64,000 nucleotides of DNA from an uncultured Ruminococcus sp. (GCA_904418845.1 CAJFQC010000012.1:1-64000); one strand, 5' to 3'; counted from the stretch's first letter, positions 44,484 to 53,955 are shown. The notes: generated from the letters alone by a model not told the origin. A program made the numbers and translations.

Positions 44484-46166
44484 CTATGACATTACCGGTT
44501 TTAACGCTGAGGAAAGTTTCTCTTTCTCTGCTTCCGCCTCCGCAAGATCCTTTCCAAGCGTGGTATAATAAATCTTGATCTTAGGTTCTGTCCCTGACGG
44601 GCGGACAATCACAGTCTCATTGTTCTCCAGCTTATAGATCAGCACATTTGCCGCCGGAAGGCCTGTCTCTTCCGGTTTCTGATAATCTGTCACAGACACC
44701 ACTTTATATCCTGCGATCTCAGTCAGCGGATTCTCACGCAGCCTCTGCATGATGCCTGACATCTTATCCATGCCGCTTAAGCCCGGGAACTCAAAACTGT
44801 CGATCTTGTTAAGATATCTGCCGTACTGTGTATAGATCTCTTCCATGCGCTGTTTCAGAGAGCTTCCGATGCTTCTGTAATAAGCTGCCATCTCACAGAT
44901 AAGCATGGAACCAATCACTGCGTCTTTGTCACGCACATACGGTCCTGCAAGGTAGCCATAGCTCTCCTCGAAACCAAAGATAAAGCGGTCTGCCTCACCT
45001 GCCTGCTCAAGCTGCGCGATCTGGTCTCCGATCCATTTGAAGCCTGTGAGCACGCTGCGAAGTTCTACTCCGTAGTGCTCTGCCACTGCGTCCGCAAGAG
45101 GTGTGGACACAATGGATTTCACTGCCACCGGCTTGTCCGGCATTGTGCCTTTCTCAATGCGGCCCGCGCAGATATAGTCAAGAAGGAGAACTCCCACTTC
45201 ATTTCCGCTTACCAGCTCATATGAGCCGTCCGGGCACTTCATTGCGATGCCGACACGGTCCGCATCCGGATCTGTCGCCAGCATCAGATCCGCACCTATC
45301 TCCTTCGCAAGGTTCAGGCCCTGCTCCAACGCCTCGAAGATCTCCGGGTTCGGATAGCTGCATGTAGTGAAATAACCGTTCGGATACTCCTGATCCGGAA
45401 CAATTGTAATATCTGTCACCCCGATATCCTTTAATATCTGTGTCACAGGCACAAGACCTGATCCGTTGAGCGGACTGTATACCAGTTTAAGTCCCGCGGT
45501 GCTGCACAGGCCCGGACGAACCTGGCGGGATTCGATCGCGTCATAGAAAGCCCTCTTGCAGTCATCGCCGACAAAACGGATCAGCCCGTCCTCAACCCCC
45601 TGAGAAAAGGACATATATTTCGCTCCTGTAAGCACATCTGTCTTCTGGATCTCCTCGTATACGATCGCCGCCGCGTCATCTGTCATCTGGCATCCATCCG
45701 GCCCGTAAGCCTTGTAGCCGTTGTATTTTGCAGGATTATGGGAGGCGGTCACCATGATCCCCGCGTTGCAGTTGTAATAACGTGTCGCAAAAGAAAGTGC
45801 GGGCACAGGCATCAGAGCGTCGTAGATACGCACTTTGATCCCGTTTGCCGCGAGAACTCCCGCCGCGGTCTTGGCAAACACATCGCTCTTTAAACGGCTG
45901 TCATAGCTGACAGCTACAGTCTGTGTACCGCCCTGTGTCTTTACCCAGTTCGCCAGTCCCTGTGTAGCCTGACGCACAACGTAGATGTTCATACGGTTCG
46001 TTCCTGCTCCCAGGACTCCGCGGAGTCCTGCCGTGCCGAACTTTAAAGCAACTGCAAAACGTTCTTTTATCTCTTCGTCATTTCCCTCGATCTTAGATAA
46101 TTCCGGTTTCAGATCCGCATCCTCAAGATCTGCTGCCATCCAACGCTTATACTCTTCCTGATACAT
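44484..46166 (-). CDS. Alpha-phosphoglucomutase / phosphomannomutase
   Basis: The enzyme interconverts glucose 1-phosphate and glucose 6-phosphate, feeding GlgC. The active-site phosphoserine is in TASHNPAKYNGYK, the metal-binding loop is DPDADRVGIA, the sugar loop GFEESYGYL and the phosphate-binding loop RPSGTEPKIKIYY. At 560 aa it is the PgcA (YhxB) type of Firmicutes. I start at MYQEEYK (GGAG at 8 bp). A tandem repeat operator-like element lies in the leader. Confidence 0.95.
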   Translation of the reverse strand: MYQEEYKRWMAADLEDADLKPELSKIEGNDEEIKERFAVALKFGTAGLRGVLGAGTNRMNIYVVRQATQGLANWVKTQGGTQTVAVSYDSRLKSDVFAKTAAGVLAANGIKVRIYDALMPVPALSFATRYYNCNAGIMVTASHNPAKYNGYKAYGPDGCQMTDDAAAIVYEEIQKTDVLTGAKYMSFSQGVEDGLIRFVGDDCKRAFYDAIESRQVRPGLCSTAGLKLVYSPLNGSGLVPVTQILKDIGVTDITIVPDQEYPNGYFTTCSYPNPEIFEALEQGLNLAKEIGADLMLATDPDADRVGIAMKCPDGSYELVSGNEVGVLLLDYICAGRIEKGTMPDKPVAVKSIVSTPLADAVAEHYGVELRSVLTGFKWIGDQIAQLEQAGEADRFIFGFEESYGYLAGPYVRDKDAVIGSMLICEMAAYYRSIGSSLKQRMEEIYTQYGRYLNKIDSFEFPGLSGMDKMSGIMQRLRENPLTEIAGYKVVSVTDYQKPEETGLPAANVLIYKLENNETVIVRPSGTEPKIKIYYTTLGKDLAEAEAEKEKLSSALKPVMS

Positions 46167-46194
46167 TTTTACCACTCCTGACATTCTCTTTTTG

Positions 46195-46225
46195 ATTATT
46201 TGTGCATAATCACAGCATAATCACA
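46195..46225. repeat. Tandem 11-bp repeat and palindrome in the mutase leader
   Basis: GCATAATCACA occurs twice in a row (46204-46214 and 46215-46225). GATTAT...ATAATC (46194-46211) forms an inverted repeat across the first copy. The site lies just downstream of the promoter and is likely a repressor operator. Confidence 0.45.
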
Positions 46226-46236
46226 AATTTAGTTTA

Positions 46237-46265
46237 AATATACCATGTTTCCCGCCGGACGGCAA
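46237..46265 (-). promoter_or_regulatory. Promoter of the phosphoglucomutase gene
   Basis: TTGCCG (46260-46265), a 17-bp spacer and TATATT (46237-46242) on the minus strand. Confidence 0.65.
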
Positions 46266-46275
46266 TAAAACTCTT

Positions 46276-47277
46276 CTACATCTTCAAGGAAAATATCTCT
46301 TCAAGGAACTCATACTTTTCTTCGCACTGGCGTACTGCAAGTTCCAGCTTTTCGACATACTTTTCCGGTATCCACGCCTTATTAGAACGATAATAATTAC
46401 CTGCGGTTTTCCAGAACTTTTCAGGGTAGGCAAGCGAAAGCCCAAGATACTCCCGCTCCTTGGAAGTCAGAGGGCGTACCGCCTCATAAGCTTCGAGAAG
46501 CTTCTGTCCACTTTTTAATTTCCAGTGATGTTTTTCCATAACTTTTCTAATAAAATAATATAAATCATTCACTTGAATATCCGCATGTATCCGCTCAAAA
46601 TCCGTCACAGCCATCTCATCTTTAAGTATAAGGAGATTATGGTAGTTATAATCTCCGTGAACGAGCTTTGTCCCGTTTACGCTTTCCTCATAAAGCTTTC
46701 CGCACCCGGAATCCTCCATCCTGAGCATAACTTCTTCCGCCATACCGTACATCTTATCAAAGTTCTCCAGAAACAAATACTCAAATTTATTCTTTGTCAC
46801 CCGGCTTCGGATGAATGTCCGCACCTTTTTCAGTTCCCGGTTGTGACTGCGAATCGTTTCCACCGGACTTTTTCCCTCGGGAAATTCCTCCTCCGCCGCG
46901 TCAGAGGATACCTCGTCCAGTTCCCTGTGGAGAAGGGCAAGCTGCCGGGCGGCGCGGACGACCTCGTTCTCCTGACGGATATCACACTCCCGTCCCTGAT
47001 ACCATTTCTTCAGCATATAAGTAATGCCTTCCCGGGAAGTCACGAGCAGTTCTCCCTCTTCTGTAAATACAGGAGTATCAACTTTAACATTTCCCCTTAT
47101 CTCCAAAAAGCTTAGGACACGATATAATAAAAGGGCGCGCCGCGCGGAAATCCTTGTTTCTTTCAACAGCATCGTCCCTTCATTTGTATCGCAAAAAAAC
47201 GCACCCCTTATTTTTCGGGTGCCTTTTACTTCTATATTATATTTCTCCAGCACTTCCAGTCCGTATTCTTCTCTCAT
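46276..47277 (-). CDS. CotS-like spore coat kinase-fold protein
   Basis: This is a choline-kinase/aminoglycoside-phosphotransferase-fold protein of the CotS/YsxE/YutH spore coat family, 333 aa. The catalytic loop VHGDYNYHNLLI and the metal Asp in VTDFERIHAD are present, so it may still transfer phosphate. The N-lobe Lys is in GTMLLKETR. The family is linked to the spore coat, consistent with the sporulation genes nearby. It lies between the mutase and cca genes, with 69 bp before and 109 bp after it. Confidence 0.85.
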   Translation of the reverse strand: MREEYGLEVLEKYNIEVKGTRKIRGAFFCDTNEGTMLLKETRISARRALLLYRVLSFLEIRGNVKVDTPVFTEEGELLVTSREGITYMLKKWYQGRECDIRQENEVVRAARQLALLHRELDEVSSDAAEEEFPEGKSPVETIRSHNRELKKVRTFIRSRVTKNKFEYLFLENFDKMYGMAEEVMLRMEDSGCGKLYEESVNGTKLVHGDYNYHNLLILKDEMAVTDFERIHADIQVNDLYYFIRKVMEKHHWKLKSGQKLLEAYEAVRPLTSKEREYLGLSLAYPEKFWKTAGNYYRSNKAWIPEKYVEKLELAVRQCEEKYEFLEEIFSLKM

Positions 47278-47346
47278 GGCTGCCCCCTGTCAGACTTCTA
47301 TCGTCTTTCGATAATCTAGTGTATGATGGGGACAGCCTGAGTATGA

Positions 47347-48681
47347 TTACAGATTGAGTTTTTCTTTCACATAGCTACACAGTATTTCTTTCTCATTTCT
47401 GGCAGGATCATCAATCACGTATTCCAAAAGCTCACTGAGCATGCTTCCCAGCTCCCTGCCCGGCTGCATTCCCAGGTCCATAAGCTCTCTGCCGCTCACG
47501 GCAAGCTGTCTTAAGGTAATACATTCTTTGTTTAAGAGTATCTCCTGGTAGATCTCCCGTATGGCAATGATATTCTCGATCTTCTCCCTTCTTTTATACG
47601 GGCTCTGCGCCTTTGCATCCGCCATGCGGACTGCCAGATAATACGGGAAAAGTTCCACACCGATCCGGTTCATCGCACGCCGTACATTCTTTGGCGTTGC
47701 CGCCATGCGGTAATCATGGTAGCAGACGAGACGGCTCACTTTTTTAATAGTATCATTGTCGAATTTCAGCCTGTGCATGACCTTGCGCGCAATCTCCTCG
47801 CTCACAAGTGCATGTCTTTTAAAGTGATCGCACCCGTTTTCATCGGTCGTCTTTACGGACGGTTTTCCCATGTCGTGAAAGAGCATGGTGAGGCGCAGGA
47901 TCTTATCTCGCTTCACGCTTTTCAGAGCATGAAGCGTATGCTGAGCCACGTCATACTTGTGATGGGGAGTATTCTGTTCTACCCCGACCATGGCATCCCA
48001 CTCGGGCAGGATGATCTTCGTGATCCCCAGTTCATACGCGTCCTGTATCCGCTCCGGGTGGGCGGATACGAGAAGCTTTACAAGTTCTGCCTGTATCCGC
48101 TCCGCACTGATATTTTCAAGGGTAGGCGCCAGTTCTTTTATAGCTTCTGCCGTCTCCTCCTCAATGGGAAAATCAAGCTGGGCGGAAAAGCGCACTGCAC
48201 GCAGGATACGCAGGGCATCTTCCGAAAAACGCTCCCTTGCGTCGCCCACACACCGGATCAGGTGGTGGTTCAAATCCCGCATTCCCCCAAACACATCCAC
48301 AAGGCGAACCTCGTCATTATACGCCATGGCATTGATCGTAAAATCACGGCGGCGCAGATCCTCCTCAAGACGATTGGTAAACCGCACTTCCTTTGGATGT
48401 CTGCTGTCCTCGTAAGCTCCGTCGATCCGGTATGTGGTCACCTCAAAGGCATCTTTTCCGATAAGCACAGTGACGGTCCCATGCTCAATCCCCGTGTCCA
48501 CGGTCCTGCGAAAGAGCTTTTTGATCTCCTCCGGACGCGCTGACGTTGTGATATCCCAGTCTTCCGGACGCTTAGCCAGTATAGAATCACGCACACATCC
48601 ACCCACGGCATAGGCTTCATATCCGTGAAGCCGGAGATTATTAATGATCATGATTACTTTTCTCGGCAATGTTATTTTCAT
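47347..48681 (-). CDS. cca: CCA-adding tRNA nucleotidyltransferase
   Basis: The enzyme builds or repairs the 3' CCA of tRNAs. The class II nucleotidyltransferase motif GGCVRDSILAKRPEDWDITT carries the metal Asp pair, with RRDFTINAMAYN following. An HD domain (HHKYDVAQHTL, FHDMGK) occupies the C-terminal half. At 444 aa it is the HD-containing long form. The ATG lies 7 bp after the SbcC-like gene stop, and its ribosome binding site is in that gene's last codons. Both tRNA genes in the window lack encoded CCA and so need this enzyme. Confidence 0.95.
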   Translation of the reverse strand: MKITLPRKVIMIINNLRLHGYEAYAVGGCVRDSILAKRPEDWDITTSARPEEIKKLFRRTVDTGIEHGTVTVLIGKDAFEVTTYRIDGAYEDSRHPKEVRFTNRLEEDLRRRDFTINAMAYNDEVRLVDVFGGMRDLNHHLIRCVGDARERFSEDALRILRAVRFSAQLDFPIEEETAEAIKELAPTLENISAERIQAELVKLLVSAHPERIQDAYELGITKIILPEWDAMVGVEQNTPHHKYDVAQHTLHALKSVKRDKILRLTMLFHDMGKPSVKTTDENGCDHFKRHALVSEEIARKVMHRLKFDNDTIKKVSRLVCYHDYRMAATPKNVRRAMNRIGVELFPYYLAVRMADAKAQSPYKRREKIENIIAIREIYQEILLNKECITLRQLAVSGRELMDLGMQPGRELGSMLSELLEYVIDDPARNEKEILCSYVKEKLNL

Positions 48682-48688
48682 GAGTATA

Positions 48689-50236
48689 CTACCCTCTTAA
48701 TTTCTTTACAATCTCTTCTTCCCTGTTTTGACAGGTAAATATTATAACCTGTTTCCCCTTTCTGCTCAACCATTTTAACGCAGATTCCAACCGTTTGTCA
48801 TCATAAAACGCAAAGGCGTCGTCAAAAATGAGGGGAACATACTCCTCCAGCAGAAGATCGGCCGCGGCCAGACGCACTGACAGATAGACCTGCTCAATGG
48901 TTCCCCGGCTCAACCGTTCCGCCGGAATCCGTCTGATGCCGTTCCACACAAACAGCCGCCTCTCACCGTCAAGTTCAATTCGGCTGTACGCCCCTTCCGT
49001 GATTTGTGCAAAGATATCGGAAGCTTTCTTCTTCATAGATTCTGCACCCGCATTTCCTGTCTCCTTTACAGTCTGCTGCAAGGTCTCCTCCGCCAGTTCC
49101 AGCGCCCGCAGGCTTTTCCCAAGCTTCTTCTGAGTATCGCTCATCTCGCACTCCGCCCACTCTTCCCTTATATTATCCCGGCGGATCTTCTTCTCTCTTT
49201 GTTCAGAATGCAGGTATTCCATCTCCCACAGAAGACGGTTTCTCATTTCATCCTGCGCCGGCTTCACGCCTGCTTTTTTTAGCCGACTGTCCCGGCGGCG
49301 ATCTGTTCTCCGTTCCTGGAACCACATAACACAGCCTCCGGCAAGACATAGTAATCCGATCAGCGCCGCCACGCCCGCAATCGCCCCAACCGGCATGAAG
49401 TTCACTGCCTCTGGCCGACTGCCGAGAAAGCTGCTCCACAGAAATCCCACAGCACCGGCAAAAAGTCCTCCGATCCCGGTAAAGATAAGGTTCTTGCTGC
49501 CATTCTCCGCATTCCTGTTGTCACTTTCCATGTTCCTGCCGCCACTTTCGACATCCGCAAGCCTCTCCTCTCTCTGGATGTACTCCACGCGCAGTTCTTC
49601 GATATCCCGCTCCAGATAACTGATCTCTGTAAGCAGCTTATCCCTCTGAGCCTCCCACACAGCCTCCTCCGCTTTGAGCGCTCTTGCAACGCCTCGTTTC
49701 TTATCTTTCAACAGACGAAACGCCGCGGCAAGATCGATCTCCCCGCTCCCGCTTTCAAAATAATTTGCCGTGTAATTCTCCATAGCATCGTAAAGCTCCT
49801 GCCCCGGCTCTGCTTGAAGCTGTCCCACTGATACTGTACTGTCAAACACTCCCGGCGTCAGACCGCCCAGCAGCATGTCCAGATCGCCCTGCTCCACGGA
49901 TAATTCCTCTCCGTCGTCCTCGCAGACAAGAGAAGCCCTCTTTGTATAACGGTCAAAACTTCTCTCCAGCCGAAAGACGCGCCCTCCGCAGGAAAACCGC
50001 ATAACCCCCGCATAATTCCCCGGAGCGTCCCACGGTTCATACCGTGTGAAATCATCTTTCGCCGCGGCGCGCCCCCTCCCCCGCTCTAATCCGAACAGCA
50101 TGGCGCGGATAAATGCGTGAAGAGTGGATTTTCCAAACTCATTCTCCCCGCTTATGACCTGTATCCCGTCGTGAAGATAGAAGTGCCGTTCTGCCAGTTT
50201 TCCGAAATTTTTAATATATAACTCCTCTATGACCAC
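48689..50236 (-). CDS. Short SbcC/YhaN-like AAA ATPase with membrane segment
   Basis: This is a Rad50/SbcC-superfamily ATPase of only 515 aa (YhaN and SbcC are about 950-1050 aa). Walker A GENEFGKST is at residues 30-38, the signature LSRGTIEQVYLSVRLA at about 442-457 and Walker B PLIFDDAF at 468-475. The coiled-coil arms are short (about 165-245 and 310-400). They are joined not by a zinc hook but by two hydrophobic helices (250-271 and 281-305), so the hinge should sit in the membrane. The start is GTG with AAGGAG 8 bp before it. The phosphoesterase gene precedes it by 49 bp, and the two should form a complex. Confidence 0.88.
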   Translation of the reverse strand: MVIEELYIKNFGKLAERHFYLHDGIQVISGENEFGKSTLHAFIRAMLFGLERGRGRAAAKDDFTRYEPWDAPGNYAGVMRFSCGGRVFRLERSFDRYTKRASLVCEDDGEELSVEQGDLDMLLGGLTPGVFDSTVSVGQLQAEPGQELYDAMENYTANYFESGSGEIDLAAAFRLLKDKKRGVARALKAEEAVWEAQRDKLLTEISYLERDIEELRVEYIQREERLADVESGGRNMESDNRNAENGSKNLIFTGIGGLFAGAVGFLWSSFLGSRPEAVNFMPVGAIAGVAALIGLLCLAGGCVMWFQERRTDRRRDSRLKKAGVKPAQDEMRNRLLWEMEYLHSEQREKKIRRDNIREEWAECEMSDTQKKLGKSLRALELAEETLQQTVKETGNAGAESMKKKASDIFAQITEGAYSRIELDGERRLFVWNGIRRIPAERLSRGTIEQVYLSVRLAAADLLLEEYVPLIFDDAFAFYDDKRLESALKWLSRKGKQVIIFTCQNREEEIVKKLRG

Positions 50237-50285
50237 GCCTGCCGCTCCTTTCTTTTCTATTTATACTGTCTTAATCTCTGCTTTC

Positions 50286-51338
50286 CTATCCCCTGCTGCT
50301 CAGAAGTGCTTCTACTCCCTCGCACAGCGCCTCGTACTCCACGCCTCCTTCTTCACATCCCGAAAAGTGTTCAATATACCGTCCGAGGATATTGTTCCGA
50401 TTCTCTTCGTAAAGCCGAGGAATGTCATATGCCGAAAATGTCTCATCCACAATCTCTGTGATATTTCCCGCGCTAATCAGCCTCTTTGTGTCAAACAGAA
50501 TGTCCGCGCTCCTGTCTCCCATAAGGATGATCTTATAGATATTCCCACTTCCGTATTCTTCCGTCAGCCGCGATATCTCATCTCTGAGACTGCCTGTAGT
50601 ATCCCCCGTCTCCACAGGCAGCCTCAGATGGATATACCTCCTCTTCGCGCAGGGTATCCATTTTATCCTGACGCCCGATTCAGTAATCTCACCTTTTACA
50701 TACCCGTGCTCCCCTGTGTCGTTCTTATCCACAGGCTCCGGCGCTCCGGCATAGACAATATGATTTTTTTCAAGTGCCTGAGGCTTATGGATATGTCCCA
50801 TCGCGATATAGTCAAATCCCGAAGCTGACAGCGCTCTTTTGTCGACCGGAATATGGCTGTCATCCCCTCCGTGAGCCAGCAGAATCTCAAATGACCTTAC
50901 GCCGCCCCCTCTCAGATTGTCGTACAGTGGTTCACGTATTTCCTTCTTGTGATAGCTGAATCCATATACAGCCGTGTCGAGTTCCGGGAAATCGGCATAC
51001 TCCGGCGACTCTCCAAAAAGAGTGTATACATTTTTACTCCATTGAAAGGTCTTATAATAGGAATCCTTTGTGATAGGATCATGATTTCCTGCGATGAGCA
51101 CCACTTTTGTATGGGTCAATTCCGAAAAGAAGTAATCGACTTCCTTTAACTCTCTTACAAGGGGCTGCCTGTGAAACAAATCTCCCGCGATAAGGAGAAG
51201 GTCTGTCTGTTCTGTCTCACACACGCGGATCACGCTCTCAAATGTATCCCATATTTCCTGTGCCCGGTCCCTGCTGAACAAAGGGCCCGCATCTGGCTGC
51301 GCGCCCAGGTGGACGTCGGCGATGTGTATAAATCTCAT
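50286..51338 (-). CDS. SbcD/YhaO-like metallophosphoesterase nuclease
   Basis: This is a calcineurin-fold DNA nuclease partner of the ATPase downstream. Metal ligands are visible: HIADVHLGA at the N-terminus, LLIAGDLFH, AGNHDP and later HGGDDSH and GHIHKPQ. At 350 aa it matches YhaO/SbcD core size without the long C-terminal extension of Mre11. I start it at MRFIHIAD, with GGGGAG just upstream. The open frame before that is not supported. Together with the ATPase it probably trims DNA ends or hairpins. Confidence 0.92.
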   Translation of the reverse strand: MRFIHIADVHLGAQPDAGPLFSRDRAQEIWDTFESVIRVCETEQTDLLLIAGDLFHRQPLVRELKEVDYFFSELTHTKVVLIAGNHDPITKDSYYKTFQWSKNVYTLFGESPEYADFPELDTAVYGFSYHKKEIREPLYDNLRGGGVRSFEILLAHGGDDSHIPVDKRALSASGFDYIAMGHIHKPQALEKNHIVYAGAPEPVDKNDTGEHGYVKGEITESGVRIKWIPCAKRRYIHLRLPVETGDTTGSLRDEISRLTEEYGSGNIYKIILMGDRSADILFDTKRLISAGNITEIVDETFSAYDIPRLYEENRNNILGRYIEHFSGCEEGGVEYEALCEGVEALLSSRG

Positions 51339-51456
51339 ATGCTCCCCTTTCTGCTCCCGCATCCTGAATCTAATTTATAAAAGAAAAGGACGCCGCATAA
51401 ACCTGCCGCACCCTCCTGCGTTTTTCACTCTTTTACTTTACATCCTGCCTGACCAT

Positions 51457-52848
51457 TTACAGCTCGCAGTTGTTCACTGTTCTTGGGAACGGCAGCACGT
51501 CGCGGATATTCGACATTCCCGTCAGATACATCACGCACCGCTCGAAGCCGAGTCCGAAGCCCGCATGTCGTGTGGAACCGTATTTTCTCAGATCCAGATA
51601 GAAGCCGTAATCCTCTTTCTCAAGCCCCAGCTCTTCCATGCGCCGGGAAAGCTTCTCATAGTCGTCTTCTCTCTGGCTTCCGCCGATGATCTCACCGATC
51701 CCCGGCACGAGGCAGTCCACAGCGGCAACGGTCTTTCCGTCGTCGTTCTGCTTCATGTAGAACGCCTTGATTTCTTTCGGATAATCTGTAACGAATACCG
51801 GGCGCTTGTATATCTCTTCCGTCAGATAGCGCTCATGCTCTGTCTGGAGGTCGCATCCCCATGATACCTTATACTCAAACTTGTCATTGTTTTTCTCAAG
51901 AAGCCCGACCGCTTCTGTATATGTCACACGGGCAAAATCTGAATCCGCCACGTTTTTCAGTCTTTCGAGAAGTCCTTTGTCCACGAAGGAGTTAAAGAAG
52001 TTCATCTCCTCCGGAGCATTTTCCAGCACATAGTTGATAACGTATTTGAGCATTGCCTCCGCAAGATCCATATTGTCCTCAAGATCAGCAAACGCGATCT
52101 CCGGCTCAATCATCCAGAACTCAGCCGCGTGTCTCGTCGTGTTGGAGTTCTCCGCGCGGAACGTCGGCCCAAAAGTATAAATGCTGCGGAACGCCTGTGC
52201 GTAAGTCTCGCCGTTTAACTGGCCGCTGACAGTCAAACTTGTCTCTTTCCCAAAGAAATCCTGTGCATAATCTACTGTACCATCCTCATTCTTCGGCACA
52301 TTTTCCATATCTAAAGTTGTCACGCGGAACATCTCGCCCGCACCCTCGCAGTCGCTTCCCGTGATGAGCGGAGTGTGCACATACACAAAGCCCCTATCCT
52401 GGAAGAACTTGTGGATCGCGTAAGCCGCAAGCGAGCGCACGCGGAACACTGCTTGGAATGTGTTCGTCCTCGGACGCAGATGGGAGATCGTCCTCAGATA
52501 TTCAAAACTGTGGCGCTTCTTCTGCAGCGGATAATCCGGCGCGGACGCGCCCTCTATCTGCACTTCGTCCGCCTGAATCTCAAAAGGCTGCTTTGCCTGG
52601 GGCGTAGCCACGAGAGTCCCCGTCACGATAACCGCCGCGCCTACATTTAGCTTGGAAACTTCCGCGAAGTTGTCCATACTGTCATGATATACAATCTGCA
52701 GTGTTTCAAAAAAAGAACCGTCATTTACTACCATGAACCCAAATGTCTTGGAATCACGGATACTACGTATCCAGCCGCCGACTGTGACCTTTTTGTCAAG
52801 ATATGCTTCCCTGTTCTTAAATAATTCACGAACTGTTGTCAATTCCAT
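51457..52848 (-). CDS. asnS: Asparaginyl-tRNA synthetase
   Basis: This class IIb synthetase charges tRNA-Asn. An N-terminal OB-fold (residues 1-110, [18 protein letters not shown]) binds the anticodon. The catalytic core has motif 2 [19 protein letters not shown] and motif 3 [13 protein letters not shown]. At 463 aa it has the normal length. AAGGAG precedes the ATG. The presence of asnS means direct Asn charging, although an asparagine synthetase-like gene is also here. No T-box is visible in the short leader. Confidence 0.97.
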   Translation of the reverse strand: MELTTVRELFKNREAYLDKKVTVGGWIRSIRDSKTFGFMVVNDGSFFETLQIVYHDSMDNFAEVSKLNVGAAVIVTGTLVATPQAKQPFEIQADEVQIEGASAPDYPLQKKRHSFEYLRTISHLRPRTNTFQAVFRVRSLAAYAIHKFFQDRGFVYVHTPLITGSDCEGAGEMFRVTTLDMENVPKNEDGTVDYAQDFFGKETSLTVSGQLNGETYAQAFRSIYTFGPTFRAENSNTTRHAAEFWMIEPEIAFADLEDNMDLAEAMLKYVINYVLENAPEEMNFFNSFVDKGLLERLKNVADSDFARVTYTEAVGLLEKNNDKFEYKVSWGCDLQTEHERYLTEEIYKRPVFVTDYPKEIKAFYMKQNDDGKTVAAVDCLVPGIGEIIGGSQREDDYEKLSRRMEELGLEKEDYGFYLDLRKYGSTRHAGFGLGFERCVMYLTGMSNIRDVLPFPRTVNNCEL

Positions 52849-52881
52849 TATAAAACTCCTTATACATGTTTTATGATTGAT

Positions 52882-52890
52882 ATTATAACA
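52882..52890 (-). promoter_or_regulatory. Extended -10 promoter of asnS
   Basis: TGTTATAAT on the minus strand, a perfect extended -10, with TTTACG as a possible -35 17 bp upstream. Confidence 0.6.
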
Positions 52891-52956
52891 CTGTCCAATG
52901 AGTCCGTAAACAACAGATTTACGCAAAGCTCAACGTTACAGATGCCTTCTCAAGAA

Positions 52957-52993
52957 CAAAAGAGTCTGGGAAACTGATGTCCCAGACTCTTTG
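52957..52993 (-). terminator. Terminator of the tRNA operon
   Basis: The stem AAAGAGTCTGGGA/TCCCAGACTCTTT has an 8-base loop and ends in TTTT on the minus strand, directly after tRNA-Cys. Confidence 0.85.
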
Positions 52994-52995
52994 AC

Positions 52996-53066
52996 AGGCG
53001 CAGATCGGATTTGAACCGGTGATCAGGGAGTTGCAGTCCCACGCCTTACCACTTGGCTACTGCGCC
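52996..53066 (-). tRNA. tRNA-Cys (anticodon GCA)
   Basis: This is a 71-nt cloverleaf with the acceptor stem GGCGCAG/CTGCGCC, the anticodon loop ACTGCAACT and the T loop GGTTCAAATCC. The discriminator base is U, as expected for tRNA-Cys. No CCA is encoded. Confidence 0.95.
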
Positions 53067-53108
53067 TCGGTATATTACTTAGTGCCTGACTTTTAGGTAC
53101 CAAGTAAC

Positions 53109-53180
53109 TGACCCCGACGGGAATCGAACCCGTGTTACCGCCGTGAAAGGGCGATGTCTTAACCGCTTGACCACGGGGCC
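53109..53180 (-). tRNA. tRNA-Glu (anticodon UUC)
   Basis: This is a 72-nt cloverleaf with the acceptor stem GGCCCCG/CGGGGTC, anticodon TTC in the CTTTCAC loop and the T loop GGTTCGATTCC. The discriminator base is A. No CCA is encoded. It is transcribed first in the two-tRNA operon, 42 bp before tRNA-Cys. The spacer has a TTACTTGGTACC/GGCACTAAGTAA hairpin. Confidence 0.95.
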
Positions 53181-53186
53181 ATGAAA

Positions 53187-53210
53187 CGGTCACTGCCTTT
53201 GCAGTGACCG
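53187..53210. repeat. Perfect 10-bp hairpin at the tRNA transcript start
   Basis: CGGTCACTGC/GCAGTGACCG with a 4-base loop. It begins about 7 bp after the -10 box, so it would be the very first RNA structure of the tRNA transcript. On the plus strand it is followed by CTTTTTAT and could act as a terminator. Confidence 0.6.
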
Positions 53211-53216
53211 CTTTTT

Positions 53217-53245
53217 ATATTAGCATATGAAAAATAGAAATGCAA
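53217..53245 (-). promoter_or_regulatory. Promoter of the tRNA-Glu/tRNA-Cys operon
   Basis: TTGCAT (53240-53245), a 17-bp spacer and TAATAT (53217-53222) on the minus strand. Confidence 0.7.
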
Positions 53246-53292
53246 GCACTTTTTTTATATCATAGGATTATCATAAAATTTTGACACTCTGA

Positions 53293-53904
53293 TCATTTCC
53301 CTCTGTCCATCACCTTGCAGAATACCACAGCCACCCCTGTGCTGACCGCGGTTGCCACAATACCCGCTCCTACGATCGCCGCCGGATTCACGCTTCCGTA
53401 CTGGCTGCGGTAAGCGATCACATTGATGGGAATAAGCTGCAGGGAAGATATGTTAAGAATAAGGAAGGTGCACATTTCATTTCCGGCCATCCCTTTTTTT
53501 CTCGGAGGGCCCGGGGCCATCCCTCTTCTTCTGTCCTCTTCCAGCTTCCCTAATTCCTCCATGGCTTTTAATCCGGCGGGCGTTGCCGCCCATCCCAGCC
53601 CGAGAAAATTTGCAATAAAATTCGTCGTGATATGTCCACATGCTTTATGCTCTTCCGGCAAAGACGGGAAGAGAAAACGGATCAGCGGCCTCATCCGCCT
53701 GGAAGCCATCTCTATGATTCCTGCGCGTGAAGCGATCTCCATGATCCCGCACCAGAACGCCATAACTCCTATCATCGTGATACACAGCGTCACTGCGTCT
53801 TTTGATGAATCCAGCGCCGCGTTCGTAATCTCCTCCATCCTTCCGTTGAAAGCTCCGAAGATGATTCCTGTAAGAATCATCCCCGCCCAGAGATAATTCA
53901 GCAT
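53293..53904 (-). CDS. spmA: Spore maturation protein SpmA
   Basis: This is a membrane protein of the nucleoside-recognition (Gate) domain family, 203 aa. It matches SpmA in length and in MIGVMAFWCGIMEIASRAGI and FIANFLGLGWAATPAGLKAMEEL. It affects spore core dehydration in Bacillus. It carries about five hydrophobic segments. It starts MLNYLWAGM, 51 bp after the DUF885 lipoprotein gene in the same direction. SpmB, normally adjacent and co-directional, is on the other strand beyond that gene. Confidence 0.9.
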   Translation of the reverse strand: MLNYLWAGMILTGIIFGAFNGRMEEITNAALDSSKDAVTLCITMIGVMAFWCGIMEIASRAGIIEMASRRMRPLIRFLFPSLPEEHKACGHITTNFIANFLGLGWAATPAGLKAMEELGKLEEDRRRGMAPGPPRKKGMAGNEMCTFLILNISSLQLIPINVIAYRSQYGSVNPAAIVGAGIVATAVSTGVAVVFCKVMDRGK

Positions 53905-53955
53905 ATCGCCTCCGCTCCTTTCCGTTCCGTCATATCTCCCCTGATATTATTTACC

